A stretch of DNA of 64,000 bases from Paramesorhizobium endophyticum (GTDB lineage: Bacteria; Pseudomonadota; Alphaproteobacteria; Rhizobiales; Rhizobiaceae): the NCBI RefSeq assembly GCF_014640615.1, contig NZ_BMHH01000006.1, positions 1-64,000 of the forward strand, given 5' to 3'. The position numbers and the translations under genes are program-made. Below are positions 55,989 to 64,000 of this stretch, one piece after another. The notes beneath the pieces are model-generated. The model saw nothing but the letters and a program-made list of their open reading frames with translations. It did not search any database and was not told where the DNA came from. Positions within the stretch are counted from its first letter, which is position 1, and each line of letters opens with the position of its first letter.

Positions 55989-57064
55989 TATAGCAGGCTC
56001 CTCGGCACCAGTGCATAAAAATCAGCATTGTTACGGATGACGCCCGCGATCTCGCCTGCAGCCGGACCGGAGCCGGTGAAGAGATCACCGCGCGCGGGGC
56101 CGACAATGGCCGTGCCGGTGTCCTGCGCGATCATCAGACGGCGAAAACCATCGGTTCCGAACGCTCGCAAATCCGGCGCATCTATGAAAAAGGGCGTGCC
56201 GAATGTGTGAAGCAGCCGGTCCACAGCGATGGAGCGCCCTGGGGTCAGCGGCACTTTGGCGGCGGCGATGGGACCGAGCGCCGGGTCCTCCACAGGCGCC
56301 TCGCGGAAGAAGATATAGGAGTGGTTTTGCCAGAGGATTTCATCGATGCGATACGGATTATCGCGCAGCCAGGCGCGGATCGACTGCATGGTGACTTCGG
56401 CTTCCGGGATTTCGCCAAGCCCGATCAGCACCCGGCCGATGCTGGTGAAGGGATGGCCGGATTTCGCCGCATAGGTAATCCGCCGCCATGAACCATCGGG
56501 CATGTGCAGCCTTGCCGCGCCCTGGACATGGGCGAAGAAAGCACCGACCCGATCCGCGACATAGGCGATCTCGAGATTGCGGCCTTCCAGTTCGCCCGAT
56601 TCGATCGCGCGGCGGTCGTGATATTCGGTGAACTCTTCTCCCACCTTGCGCGCGAAGGCGAAGGACGGGTCGATATGCGGGGGGCGGTTCCGGTCGTCGA
56701 GTTCGACGAGATCGTCGGGTTTTCGATAAAATGGAACGCGGTATAGGCCGGTTTTCGCCGGGGAAGCCTCAATTTCGGGCTCGTAAAAGCCGGTAATGAA
56801 GGCCTTTTCTCGGATTAAACATGGCAAAAAATGGGCTTCGAAGAAGGTGCGGGCTTCGGCGTCGCTCAACGCGGAAAATTCTCTCGCCGCCGCGAAAATC
56901 GGCGCCAGCGATTCAAAACTGATACCGAGCCCCCCGCTGCGATAGGGCTTCTCCAATACGCGGAAAGCCGAACGCTGGAACGCGGCGAAGGCAATGGCAT
57001 GATCGTCATCACCCCAGCCCGGAACGTCGGCAAAGGACATGGGCGTGAAAAGCCGCGACAGCAT
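55988..57064 (-). CDS. mltA: Lytic murein transglycosylase A family protein
   Basis: 358 residues from ATG 57064 (GAGGG upstream). MltA proteins cleave peptidoglycan glycan strands, making anhydro-MurNAc ends. The double-psi-barrel end with AQDTGTAIVGPARGDLFTGSG carries the catalytic Asp. The LIGLGEIPEAEVTMQSIRAWL region is also typical. I see no lipoprotein box or signal peptide, whichever start is used, which is odd for an envelope enzyme. It is followed by the Smr gene and preceded by the Tim44-like gene. Confidence 0.9.
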   Translation of the reverse strand: MLSRLFTPMSFADVPGWGDDDHAIAFAAFQRSAFRVLEKPYRSGGLGISFESLAPIFAAAREFSALSDAEARTFFEAHFLPCLIREKAFITGFYEPEIEASPAKTGLYRVPFYRKPDDLVELDDRNRPPHIDPSFAFARKVGEEFTEYHDRRAIESGELEGRNLEIAYVADRVGAFFAHVQGAARLHMPDGSWRRITYAAKSGHPFTSIGRVLIGLGEIPEAEVTMQSIRAWLRDNPYRIDEILWQNHSYIFFREAPVEDPALGPIAAAKVPLTPGRSIAVDRLLHTFGTPFFIDAPDLRAFGTDGFRRLMIAQDTGTAIVGPARGDLFTGSGPAAGEIAGVIRNNADFYALVPRSLL

Positions 57065-57102
57065 GGCTGTACCCTCTTTCAACCGCCTATCGCGATTCAG
57101 GA

Positions 57103-57813
57103 TCAATCCTCGGCTTCCGTCGCCACCAGCTTCCAGTTGGGATCGCGGGAGCGGGTGTCGCGGGCGAAGGTCCAGACATCCTTGATTTCGACCACGGCGT
57201 CCGGATCGCCATCGACGACATTGCCATCCTTGTCCATCGTCGCGGAAATCATCTGGCTGACGATCCGCATCGTGACATTGGCCTCGCCGCCCTTCATCCC
57301 CGCGCCCGATATATCGGCCTTGTTGATCCCGACGAAGGAGGATTTGATCGTCTCGCCCTTCTTCTCCCGCTCATCGATGGCCGCAACGAAACCATCATAA
57401 ACATCCTTGGCGAGAAGCGTCTTCAACGCCTTGCGGTCTCCCTCCGCAAAGGAGGTCACGATCATCTCATAGGCCATCTTTGCGCCCTCGAGGAAGCGCT
57501 TCGGTTCGAAGGACGGATCGGCGGCGCGGATGGCGCGCAATCCGTCATTGAGCGGCGTACCGGCGGGTGCGATGGCGTCGATGTCGGTGAAATCCTTTTC
57601 CGCCGGCTCCGCCGTCCGGCGGGGCAGGGACACGACATTATCGCCGTTCGCATTGGCCGGCGCGCTCTTTGCCGGGTCATTGGTGCGGGGCGCGTATGGA
57701 TCATAGGGCGGGCGCTCATTGCCGGTGCGGCGTCCAAGGACATTGCGCAGTTGCAGGAAGATGATCACTGCCGCCACGAAGAAGAAAATCGTCCCGAAAT
57801 CGAAAAATTCCAT
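57103..57813 (-). CDS. Tim44/TimA-domain membrane protein
   Basis: 236 residues: one N-terminal membrane helix (about 5-22, FDFGTIFFFVAAVIIFLQL), a Pro/Asn-rich linker, and a C-terminal Tim44-like domain (about 90-236). Related to the mitochondrial protein-import component Tim44. The bacterial form (TimA) is anchored in the inner membrane; role not settled. It lies upstream of mltA on the same strand and divergent from fxsA. Confidence 0.88.
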   Translation of the reverse strand: MEFFDFGTIFFFVAAVIIFLQLRNVLGRRTGNERPPYDPYAPRTNDPAKSAPANANGDNVVSLPRRTAEPAEKDFTDIDAIAPAGTPLNDGLRAIRAADPSFEPKRFLEGAKMAYEMIVTSFAEGDRKALKTLLAKDVYDGFVAAIDEREKKGETIKSSFVGINKADISGAGMKGGEANVTMRIVSQMISATMDKDGNVVDGDPDAVVEIKDVWTFARDTRSRDPNWKLVATEAED

Positions 57814-58002
57814 ACCGCCTGCCGATCCTGGTGATGCCGAGCACGGGAATCAGCGTCTAACGCGATTCACCCATCGGAAATTGCAATGAACTCCCAAAAA
57901 CATATAGTCTGACACGTTGAATCATTCAAATGCCGATCCCAGTTCTAGAGCATTGAATAAAGAGGTTTCTCCTCGGTATACCAACGAAAGGTCAGCGACC
58001 CC

Positions 58003-58497
58003 GTGCCATTTTCTCTCATCGCGCTCCTCTTCCTGGCGCTGCCCTTCGTGGAAATCGCGGGCTTCGTGATCGTCGGCAGCCATATCGGTGTGCTTCCGAC
58101 CCTTGCGCTGGTGGTGCTTTCGGGCATGCTGGGCCTTTTCCTTCTGCGCGTCCAGGGCTTCAGCCTGTTGCAGCGGATCCGGACGGAAATCGCGGCGGGC
58201 CGTGTTCCCGACCGTGAAGTGGTGCATGGCGCGATGCTGGTCGTGGCGGCGATCCTGCTCATCATACCCGGCTTTTTCACGGACATTCTGGGGCTCCTGC
58301 TGTTCATTCCGCCGGTGCGCGATCTCGTCTGGCGTTATTTGATCCGCAGTCGCGTCATCGTGACCATGAGCACGTCAGGCTTCGGTCATGGACCCCAGGC
58401 CCCGGGCGAACCGCGCGACAGGGTCATCGATCTCACGCCTGACGATTATGAGCGCAAGCCAGACCGCAACTCGCCATGGCGCGGCGACCGGGAATAG
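58003..58497 (+). CDS. fxsA: FxsA-family membrane protein
   Basis: 164 residues with about three to four membrane helices (5-25, 28-47, 75-100 roughly) and the family pattern LFLALPFVEIAGFVIVG, GVLPTLALVVLSGMLGLFLL and PGFFTDILGLLLFIPPVR. E. coli FxsA relieves exclusion of phage T7 by F plasmid; its normal role is unclear. GTG start at 58003, with GAAAGG upstream. It precedes secB on the same strand. Confidence 0.88.
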   Translation: MPFSLIALLFLALPFVEIAGFVIVGSHIGVLPTLALVVLSGMLGLFLLRVQGFSLLQRIRTEIAAGRVPDREVVHGAMLVVAAILLIIPGFFTDILGLLLFIPPVRDLVWRYLIRSRVIVTMSTSGFGHGPQAPGEPRDRVIDLTPDDYERKPDRNSPWRGDRE

Positions 58498-58608
58498 CCA
58501 CAGCTTGCAAGCCCTGCGCCATTGCCTCAGGGGGACGCGCATGTTAGGGCGAATCTAGAGTTAACAAGGTCATAACGGCCTTACCCCTAAGAAAAAGGTC
58601 TTCCGACG

Positions 58609-59118
58609 ATGGCAAAGGCACCGAGCGCTGCGAATTCAAGCGAAGCGAAAAATGGCAACGGTTCCGGCGCCGGCTCCGAGCCGTCGCTGAACATTCTGGC
58701 GCAATATGTGAAGGATCTCTCCTTCGAAAGCCCGGGCGCGCCGCTCTCGCTGCGTCCGCGCGAAAAGGCGCCTTCGATCAACATCAATGTCAATGTGAAC
58801 GCCAATCCGATCGGCGAGAACGAATTCGACGTGGTGCTGACGCTTTCGGCCCGCGCAGGCGAGGGCAAGGACGTGCTCTTCAACGTCGAGCTCGTCTATG
58901 GCGGCGCCTTCCATATCGAGGGCTTCCCGCAGGAGCACATGCTGCCGCTGCTCTTCATCGAATGCCCGCGGCTGCTCTTCCCCTTCGCCCGCCAGATCAT
59001 TGCCGAGGCGACGCGCAATGGCGGCTTCCCGCCGCTGATGATCGACCCGATCGATTTCGCCGGCATGTTCCAGCAGCGCATGGCCGAGGAACAGGCCAAG
59101 GCGGCGGTAAAGAGCTGA
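58609..59118 (+). CDS. secB: Protein-export chaperone SecB
   Basis: 169 residues. It keeps precursors unfolded for SecA. The beta-strand core with [38 protein letters not shown] and [19 protein letters not shown] is typical. N- and C-terminal tails are variable. It is monocistronic by appearance, followed by a long inverted repeat. Confidence 0.96.
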   Translation: MAKAPSAANSSEAKNGNGSGAGSEPSLNILAQYVKDLSFESPGAPLSLRPREKAPSININVNVNANPIGENEFDVVLTLSARAGEGKDVLFNVELVYGGAFHIEGFPQEHMLPLLFIECPRLLFPFARQIIAEATRNGGFPPLMIDPIDFAGMFQQRMAEEQAKAAVKS

Positions 59119-59156
59119 TTGTAGCTTTTTTATTGAGAAACGCCGGCGGAACAGAA

Positions 59157-59310
59157 CCCCCCTCTGTCCTGCCGGACATCTCCCCCTCAAGGGGGGAGAT
59201 TACGCCTTCATTTGCGCTGGCACCAACCGCAAACGCCGAAGAATAGCGGTGAGCGTTGTGTCAGCCAATCTCCCCCTTGAGGGGAAGATGCCCGGCAGGG
59301 TAGAGGGGGG
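59157..59310. repeat. ~155-bp long inverted repeat element (copy 3, inverted)
   Basis: The centre, read on the minus strand, matches the centres of the copies at 15843 and 38701 (CTGACACAACG... and GGTTGGTGCC), so this copy is in the opposite orientation. Arms CCCCCTCTGTCCTGCCGGACATC and GATGCCCGGCAGGGTAGAGGGGGG. It fills the gap between convergent secB and dnaQ. Confidence 0.83.
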
Positions 59311-59340
59311 TGCTCTCCGCAATGCCGTTTCCCCGAAAAA

Positions 59341-60054
59341 TTACTCCCCCGCTTCCACCATATATTTCGCCCAGATAGCCTTCGAACCCATCTTGGCCAC
59401 AAGCGCGACGTGGGCTTCCTCCTCCAGCGAAGAGAGGCGAGAGGGCAGGGGCTGCGGCCGGGCTCCAATGACGATGACGGTTTCGCTCTCGACCGTTCCG
59501 GCATTACGGTTCGTATTTTCGATCGTCAGGCCAAGCGCGGCCTGCTTGCCGCCGATCAGCTCGATATAGACTTCCGCCAGAATCTCCGAATCGAGAAGCG
59601 CGCCGTGCAGGGTGCGGCGGCTGTTGTCGATGCCATAGCGCCGGCAGAGCGCGTCGAGCGAATTGGGACCCATGGGATGACGGCGGCGCGCGAGCGCCAG
59701 CGTGTCGACCACCCGCTCCGTCGGGATGGGTGGCTGGCCGATGCGTTCCAGTTCGGCATTGATGAAGCCCAGATCGAACATCGCATTGTGGGCGACGAGG
59801 CGCGCGCCGTCGAAGAATTCGAGAAAATCATTGGCGATTTCCGGAAAGGTCGGCTTGTCGGCAAGCTGCTCGTTGCTGATGCCATGAACCGCCAGCGCTT
59901 CCGGATGAACGGCACGGCCTTGCGGGTTGATATAGACGTGAAAGGTGCGGCCCGTTGGAAACCGGTTGACGAGTTCTATGCCGCCGATCTCGATGACCCG
60001 GTCTTCAAGCCTTTCAAGGCCCGTGGTTTCCGTGTCGAAGACGATTTCCCGCAT
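59341..60054 (-). CDS. dnaQ: DNA polymerase III epsilon subunit (proofreading exonuclease)
   Basis: 237 residues with the DEDDh exonuclease motifs FDTETTG, HNAMFDLGFINAEL and HGALLDSEILAEVY. The SLDALCRRYGID segment is also conserved. It corrects replication errors with the alpha subunit. It lies downstream of coaE across 204 bp that contain a palindromic repeat. Confidence 0.96.
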   Translation of the reverse strand: MREIVFDTETTGLERLEDRVIEIGGIELVNRFPTGRTFHVYINPQGRAVHPEALAVHGISNEQLADKPTFPEIANDFLEFFDGARLVAHNAMFDLGFINAELERIGQPPIPTERVVDTLALARRRHPMGPNSLDALCRRYGIDNSRRTLHGALLDSEILAEVYIELIGGKQAALGLTIENTNRNAGTVESETVIVIGARPQPLPSRLSSLEEEAHVALVAKMGSKAIWAKYMVEAGE

Positions 60055-60071
60055 TAGATATGTTCCTCTCC

Positions 60072-60190
60072 GTCATCCTCGGGCTTGTCCCGAGGATCTA
60101 CTGTCGGCGAAATTTCAAAGTCCTGGCTCATTCGGACTCGACTTTGTAATGGCGATGCCGGCAGATCCTCGGGACAAGCCCGAGGATGAC
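60072..60190. repeat. Inverted pair of CCTCGGG-type repeats
   Basis: GTCATCCTCGGG...AGGATCT (60072-60099) and its inverted copy AGATCCTCGGG...GGATGAC (60163-60190) are exact 28-nt reverse complements, each also internally palindromic (CCTCGGGCTTGTCCCGAGG). They lie between dnaQ and coaE. Such pairs are widespread in rhizobial intergenic DNA. Confidence 0.85.
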
Positions 60191-60258
60191 GAATGCGCAG
60201 TATCTAAACCTCGCGCAGACTCCAACGCCAGTGCGCCATTTGCAAGACTGACAAGCCC

Positions 60259-60852
60259 TTATCCAGCATTCTCTTGCCGCAAATGGCGGATGATTTCCGC
60301 GACCGCTTCCCGGGCCGTGTCCAGCCCCTGGCCGGTATCGATGATAAAATCCGCACGGGCGCGCTTTTCGGCATCCGATATCTGGCGGGCAAGGATTGCC
60401 TCAAATTTTTCCGCCGTCATGCCAGGGCGGGCAAGAACACGCTGGCGCTGGATATCAGGCGCGGCGGAAACGACGAGAATCCTGTCTACGTCCTTTTCGG
60501 CGCCGATCTCGAAGAGCAGCGGGATATCCACCAGTGCGATGTCCGCTCCAGAAGCCCGCGCATTTCGCAGGAAAGCTTCTCTTTCCTCGTACACGAGCGG
60601 ATGGATGATAGCCTCCAGTTTCGCGATTTCCTCCGGTTTTCCGAGGACCGCGGCGGAGAGTTTTTCCCTGTTCACGCCGTTTTCGTCGGTCGTGCCGGGG
60701 AAAGCGGCCTCGACCAGCGGCGCGGCGCGGCCTGCGTAGAGGCGATGCACCGCTTCATCGGCGCTATAAATGGGAATGCCGGCATCGGCGAACATTTGCG
60801 CCGTGGTGGATTTTCCCATGCCGATGGAACCGGTGAGGCCGAGGATTATCAT
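60259..60852 (-). CDS. coaE: Dephospho-CoA kinase
   Basis: Last step of coenzyme A synthesis. 197 residues from ATG 60852 with P-loop [25 protein letters not shown], and the LVDIPLLFE motif. The start overlaps the aroE stop by 4 bp; an upstream extension to 60924 lies inside aroE and is rejected. Confidence 0.96.
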   Translation of the reverse strand: MIILGLTGSIGMGKSTTAQMFADAGIPIYSADEAVHRLYAGRAAPLVEAAFPGTTDENGVNREKLSAAVLGKPEEIAKLEAIIHPLVYEEREAFLRNARASGADIALVDIPLLFEIGAEKDVDRILVVSAAPDIQRQRVLARPGMTAEKFEAILARQISDAEKRARADFIIDTGQGLDTAREAVAEIIRHLRQENAG

Positions 60853-61691
60853 CTGGATTTTTCCATATCGGCGAGGATGTGGGCGCGCAGGTCCGGCGTC
60901 ACTTGCGGACGCAGACCGAACCAACGCTCGAAGCCCGGAACCGCCTGATGAAGGAGCATCCCCAAACCATCGACCGTCTTGAGCCCCGCTTCGCGCGCTG
61001 CGGAAAGGAAGGGCGTTTCCAGGGGTACATAGACTATGTCGGTGACGATCGTTGCCGGATCGGCCCGGCTCAGGTCCAGTGCCATCTCATGCCCGCCATG
61101 GCCTTCCATGCCCGCGGGCGTGGTATTGACGATGAGGCCCGACGCAAAAACCAGATCCTGCGCCTTGTCGAGCGGATGGGCGAAAACACCGGCTCCAAAA
61201 TGATCCACCAAATCCGCAGCGCGGGATAGCGTGCGGTTGACAACATGGATCTGCCTGAATCCCCGGCTTTTCAGCGCATGGATGATGGCGCGGCTGGCGC
61301 CGCCGGCTCCCAGAACCAGCGCGGTGTCCGCATTATCCCAACCCTTGGCATATTCATCGAGATTGGCAGCAAAGCCATAGGCATCCGTATTGCCACCATG
61401 GAGCCGGCAATCCTCGAACCAGAGCGTATTGACCGCACCGATGGCTTCCGCCGCCGCATCACGCTTTCCGCACAGCGCAAAGGCGGTTTCCTTATGCGGG
61501 ATCGTGACATTGCCGCCGGCATAGCCATTCTCCCGCAGCGAGGAGAGAAACGCCGGAAACAGGTCCGGCGGGGTCTCTACGGCCTGATAGGAACCTTCGA
61601 GCCCGTGCGCCTCCAACCAAAAACCATGGATGAGGGGGGAGCGGGAATGCTTGATCGGAAAGCCGGTGACGAAGGCTTTGGGCTCAGCCAT
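60849..61691 (-). CDS. aroE: Shikimate dehydrogenase (NADP)
   Basis: Reduces 3-dehydroshikimate. 280 residues. Shikimate-binding [12 protein letters not shown] and the catalytic Lys in [15 protein letters not shown] loop [21 protein letters not shown]. The start overlaps the end of maf by 8 bp. Part of the maf-aroE-coaE-dnaQ run conserved near the origin in this group. Confidence 0.97.
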   Translation of the reverse strand: MAEPKAFVTGFPIKHSRSPLIHGFWLEAHGLEGSYQAVETPPDLFPAFLSSLRENGYAGGNVTIPHKETAFALCGKRDAAAEAIGAVNTLWFEDCRLHGGNTDAYGFAANLDEYAKGWDNADTALVLGAGGASRAIIHALKSRGFRQIHVVNRTLSRAADLVDHFGAGVFAHPLDKAQDLVFASGLIVNTTPAGMEGHGGHEMALDLSRADPATIVTDIVYVPLETPFLSAAREAGLKTVDGLGMLLHQAVPGFERWFGLRPQVTPDLRAHILADMEKSR

Positions 61692-62283
61692 CGATAGCTC
61701 CCAGTTCCCTCAACTGACCGAGGAGCGGCAGCATCGGCAGTCCGACGATGGTGAAATAATCGCCTTCGATCCGCTCAAAAAGCTGCAGGCCTTCGCCTTC
61801 GATCTGATAGGCGCCGACGCTCTTCAACGCGATGTCGCCAACCCGGGCCAGATAGCGTCCGATGAAGCCCGGATCGAGCGGGCGCATCGTCATCCGCGCC
61901 ACACCGACATGCCGCCAGACGATTTCTCCGCCGCGCGCGATGACCACGGCGCTGTTGAGTTCATGGGTCTTTCCCGAGAGATTCAGGAGCTGACGGCGCG
62001 CCGCATCCATATCCGCCGGCTTATGGAAAATCTCGTCTTCCAGCGACAGGGTCTGATCGCTGCCGATAACGAGCGCTTCCGGATAACGGCTGCTGGCGTC
62101 GAGTGCCTTCGCCTCGGCCAGAACGCCGGCGACATCCTCGGCCGTCGCGCCACTGCCGTCGAGGGTCGCTTCCACGGCGCGCTCGTCGATATTGGCTTCC
62201 ACGGCCTCGAAGGCGATGCCGGCATTCTTCATAAGCGCGGCGCGAAACGGGCTTTTCGATGCCAGGATGATCCGTTCGGTCAT
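61684..62283 (-). CDS. Maf/YceF-family nucleotide pyrophosphatase
   Basis: 199 residues. [15 protein letters not shown] binds substrate, GSDQTLSLE carries the catalytic Asp and the end VGLPMLPLL is typical. Maf proteins hydrolyse unusual nucleotides such as m7GTP or dTTP/UTP; subgroup not resolved here. Overlaps aroE, 23 bp after ppsR. Confidence 0.93.
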   Translation of the reverse strand: MTERIILASKSPFRAALMKNAGIAFEAVEANIDERAVEATLDGSGATAEDVAGVLAEAKALDASSRYPEALVIGSDQTLSLEDEIFHKPADMDAARRQLLNLSGKTHELNSAVVIARGGEIVWRHVGVARMTMRPLDPGFIGRYLARVGDIALKSVGAYQIEGEGLQLFERIEGDYFTIVGLPMLPLLGQLRELGAIDG

Positions 62284-62306
62284 GACATTATCTCCAAGGG
62301 TTCTGG

Positions 62307-63128
62307 TTACCGGCCTCGCGGGCGAAGGGCAAGAATCGCGGCCGCCGTTTCCTCGATGGAGCGGCGCGTGACATCGATCATCGGCCAGCCATGGCGCGCG
62401 CAGATGCCGCGGGCATAGGCAAGCTCCTCGGCAATATTGGCGCGATCGGTGTAGATTTCCACATCATATCCGGGTGAAGCGCCCAGCACCCGGTTCTGGC
62501 GGATTTGCGAAATACGCTCGGCGGTCGCGACCAGGCCGACAATCAATGGCTTCGTTGCCGATAGCAGCACCTCAGGGATCGGAATGCCCGGGACGATCGG
62601 GATATTGGCCGTCTTCACGCCGCGATTGGCGAGGTAAATGCTGGTCGGCGTCTTCGACGTGCGTGAAATGCCGATGAGGATGACATCCGCCTCATTGATA
62701 TCTGAGGGTAATTGCCCATCATCGTGTTCCATCGTGAAATTGAGCGCGTCGATACGGCGGAAATAATCGGCGTTCAGCACATGCTGCGCGCTGGCGCGGC
62801 GATGGGCCGGGGCGCCGAGATAAGACTGGAAAGTGGTGAGCACCGGCTCCAGAACCGAGACCGAGGGCACACCCATGGCGGCACAGCTTTCATCGACGAT
62901 GCGGGCGAGCTTCTGGTCGACCACCGTATAAAGGACAATGCCCGGCTCCGCGTCGATATCGGCCAAGACCTTGCGCAGCTGCTTCTCCGTGCGGATCAGC
63001 GGATAGATGTGCTCGATCGCCCGCGCATTGGCATATTGCGCCGCCGCCGCGCGCCCCGCCGCCAGGAGAGTCTCTCCGGTCGCATCCGAAATCAGATGAA
63101 GATGGAAGTAGGAAAGCGGTTTCGTCAC
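62307..63128 (-). CDS. ppsR: Pyruvate, phosphate dikinase regulatory protein / PEP synthase regulator
   Basis: Bifunctional kinase-pyrophosphorylase (DUF299 family) that switches PEP-forming dikinases on and off. 273 residues from the GTG at 63128 ([20 protein letters not shown]). The P-loop-like segment [20 protein letters not shown] is clear, with C-terminal [12 protein letters not shown]. The neighbouring 425 bp toward hemE look like the chromosome origin, so this gene marks one side of oriC. Confidence 0.93.
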   Translation of the reverse strand: MTKPLSYFHLHLISDATGETLLAAGRAAAAQYANARAIEHIYPLIRTEKQLRKVLADIDAEPGIVLYTVVDQKLARIVDESCAAMGVPSVSVLEPVLTTFQSYLGAPAHRRASAQHVLNADYFRRIDALNFTMEHDDGQLPSDINEADVILIGISRTSKTPTSIYLANRGVKTANIPIVPGIPIPEVLLSATKPLIVGLVATAERISQIRQNRVLGASPGYDVEIYTDRANIAEELAYARGICARHGWPMIDVTRRSIEETAAAILALRPRGR

Positions 63129-63553
63129 CAGTTTTCTGCCACCCCTGTTGAAGACTGTGGGTAAGACGCGGGTTTGCGGACACAGGGATGGCAGCCCTGG
63201 GGGAAGTTGGCAAGTCATCCACAGCGAGGAGGCTTGTGGGCAAGTCTCCGGGGCATGTGTGAATCGATCAATGCAAGGCTCGCTTCGCTTTTGTTATCCG
63301 CAAGCTGTCCACAGGAAGACGGAAATGAGGGCCTCAGCCAAGCTTCTGACTCCATTCAGGGAATCCCGTTGTCATTGCTTTTTGTGCCGGCATCGGTGAT
63401 TTAATCCCACGGCTTTCAACTGAATGCGCTTCCTGTGGGGAAAAACCCGGATTCTGCTAATCCACGGAACAAACAGACTCTAAGAATCAGAAGAATCCAA
63501 AATTCAGAATTTCTTTTTTGAAAAGGGCTGGGGAAATCAGCCTTGAGGACGGG
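63129..63553. other. oriC: Candidate chromosomal replication origin (oriC)
   Basis: 425 bp between divergent ppsR and hemE. DnaA-box-like 9-mers (consensus TTATCCACA) occur at 63156-63164 (TGTGGGTAA), 63215-63223 (TCATCCACA) and 63294-63302 (TTATCCGCA), each one mismatch. Weaker ones are at 63235, 63305 and 63434. Seven GANTC sites (63261, 63348, 63361, 63450, 63476, 63484, 63493), targets of CcrM methylation, lie within 237 bp. An A+T-rich stretch follows (63480-63530). In Caulobacter and Sinorhizobium the origin is next to hemE (family knowledge). No gene was found inside. Confidence 0.75.
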
Positions 63554-64000
63554 ATGATGGCACGCAAGGTAGTGAAGGTAATCCGCGGAGAGACGATTTT
63601 TCCGCCACCGATCTGGATGATGCGGCAGGCGGGCCGTTATCTGCCGGAGTATCGGGAAACGCGGAAACAGACGGGAAGTTTCCTCGACCTCTGTTACTCC
63701 CCCGACCTTGCCGTGGAAGTGACCCTGCAGCCCATTCGCCGGTTCGGCTTCGACGCGGCGATCCTGTTCTCCGATATTCTGGTGGTGCCCCATGCGCTCG
63801 GCCGCGATTTGCGCTTTGAAGAAGGGCGCGGGCCGTTGATGAGCCCGATAGGGGCAGATGAAATCGCACGGCTTGAAACTGATGGTGTCGCGGAACGGCT
63901 GGAGCCGGTCTATGAGACGGTGCGGCGGCTGCGGGCGGAACTCCCACAGGAGACGACCCTGCTCGGCTTCTGCGGCGCGCCCTGGACAGTAGCGACCTAT
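63554..64000 (+). CDS. hemE: Uroporphyrinogen decarboxylase (5' part, continues beyond window)
   Basis: The frame from ATG 63554 is open to the window end (149 codons), so only about 40% of a typical ~340-residue enzyme is seen. The N-terminal signature [16 protein letters not shown] is diagnostic, with [14 protein letters not shown] and the [12 protein letters not shown] block also present. The enzyme makes coproporphyrinogen III for heme. A second ATG at 63557 may be the true start. The upstream tract is the putative origin. Confidence 0.96.
   Translation, partial: MMARKVVKVIRGETIFPPPIWMMRQAGRYLPEYRETRKQTGSFLDLCYSPDLAVEVTLQPIRRFGFDAAILFSDILVVPHALGRDLRFEEGRGPLMSPIGADEIARLETDGVAERLEPVYETVRRLRAELPQETTLLGFCGAPWTVATY

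Noticed and set aside
57945-58307. Open frames antisense to fxsA
   Set aside because: Overlap a clear FxsA-family gene and show no independent features.

Overview
The window is about 64 kb of a high-GC alphaproteobacterial chromosome, most like Hyphomicrobiales and probably Brucellaceae or a close relative. Three things point there. The run chvI(bvrR)-chvG(bvrS)-hprK-EIIA-HPr is typical of that group. So is the order hemE-(origin)-ppsR-maf-aroE-coaE-dnaQ-secB. Individual proteins also fit: a DivL-type kinase with Tyr for His, the short HprK, a TsaE-AmgK fusion, and an AccD without zinc-finger cysteines. No tRNA, rRNA, CRISPR array or prophage was seen.

Region by region. 1-1259 is mobile debris: a possible group II intron 5' end cut by the window edge and an IS110-type transposase broken into several frames. 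1260-3852 holds arginase and ornithine cyclodeaminase with a divergent Lrp/AsnC regulator. 4315-7833 is a SitABCD-type Mn/Fe ABC importer, followed by ada. 8954-14744 (minus strand) carries pheT, pheS, rplT, rpmI, a membrane methyltransferase-like gene and infC, which starts with ATT. 15039-19293 is a mixed set: a hydrolase, a BenE-type transporter, DUF2852, a YgjP-like peptidase and a YdcF-like protein. 19348-24844 is trpF-trpB-(unknown gene)-trpA-accD-folC. 24856-27715 has alkB, arfB and pckA.

28042-34439 is an envelope and carbon/nitrogen signalling block: ChvI/ChvG, the incomplete PTS (HprK, EIIA, HPr), a racemase-fold protein lacking both catalytic cysteines, and ahcY behind a palindromic operator. 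34667-46631 runs divL, tsaE-amgK, murU, addB, addA and trxA. AmgK and MurU together look like a peptidoglycan-sugar salvage branch, and AddAB is the recombinational repair nuclease. 46718-51282 (minus) is the his operon hisB-DUF2628-hisH-hisA-hisF-hisE with coaA at its end. 51676-53559 is hslVU. 53910-57813 has a DUF1402 protein, an XRE regulator, an Smr protein, mltA and a Tim44-like gene. 58003-63128 has fxsA, secB, dnaQ, coaE, aroE, maf and ppsR.

The window closes with a 425 bp gap before hemE (partial). That gap carries DnaA-box-like motifs, seven GANTC sites and an A+T-rich stretch, and is the likely chromosomal origin.

Several dispersed palindromic repeat families sit between genes. 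They include three copies of a ~155 bp element with ~45 nt inverted arms (one supplies the Shine-Dalgarno of murU), three paired GAGGCTC-type elements, and three copies of a 42 nt hairpin (one lies between chvI and chvG). I did not find an obviously novel multi-gene system. The best candidates for new biology are the cysteine-less MurI-like protein in the PTS cluster, the unknown gene inside the trp operon, the lysozyme-like reading of DUF1402, and the repeat families.
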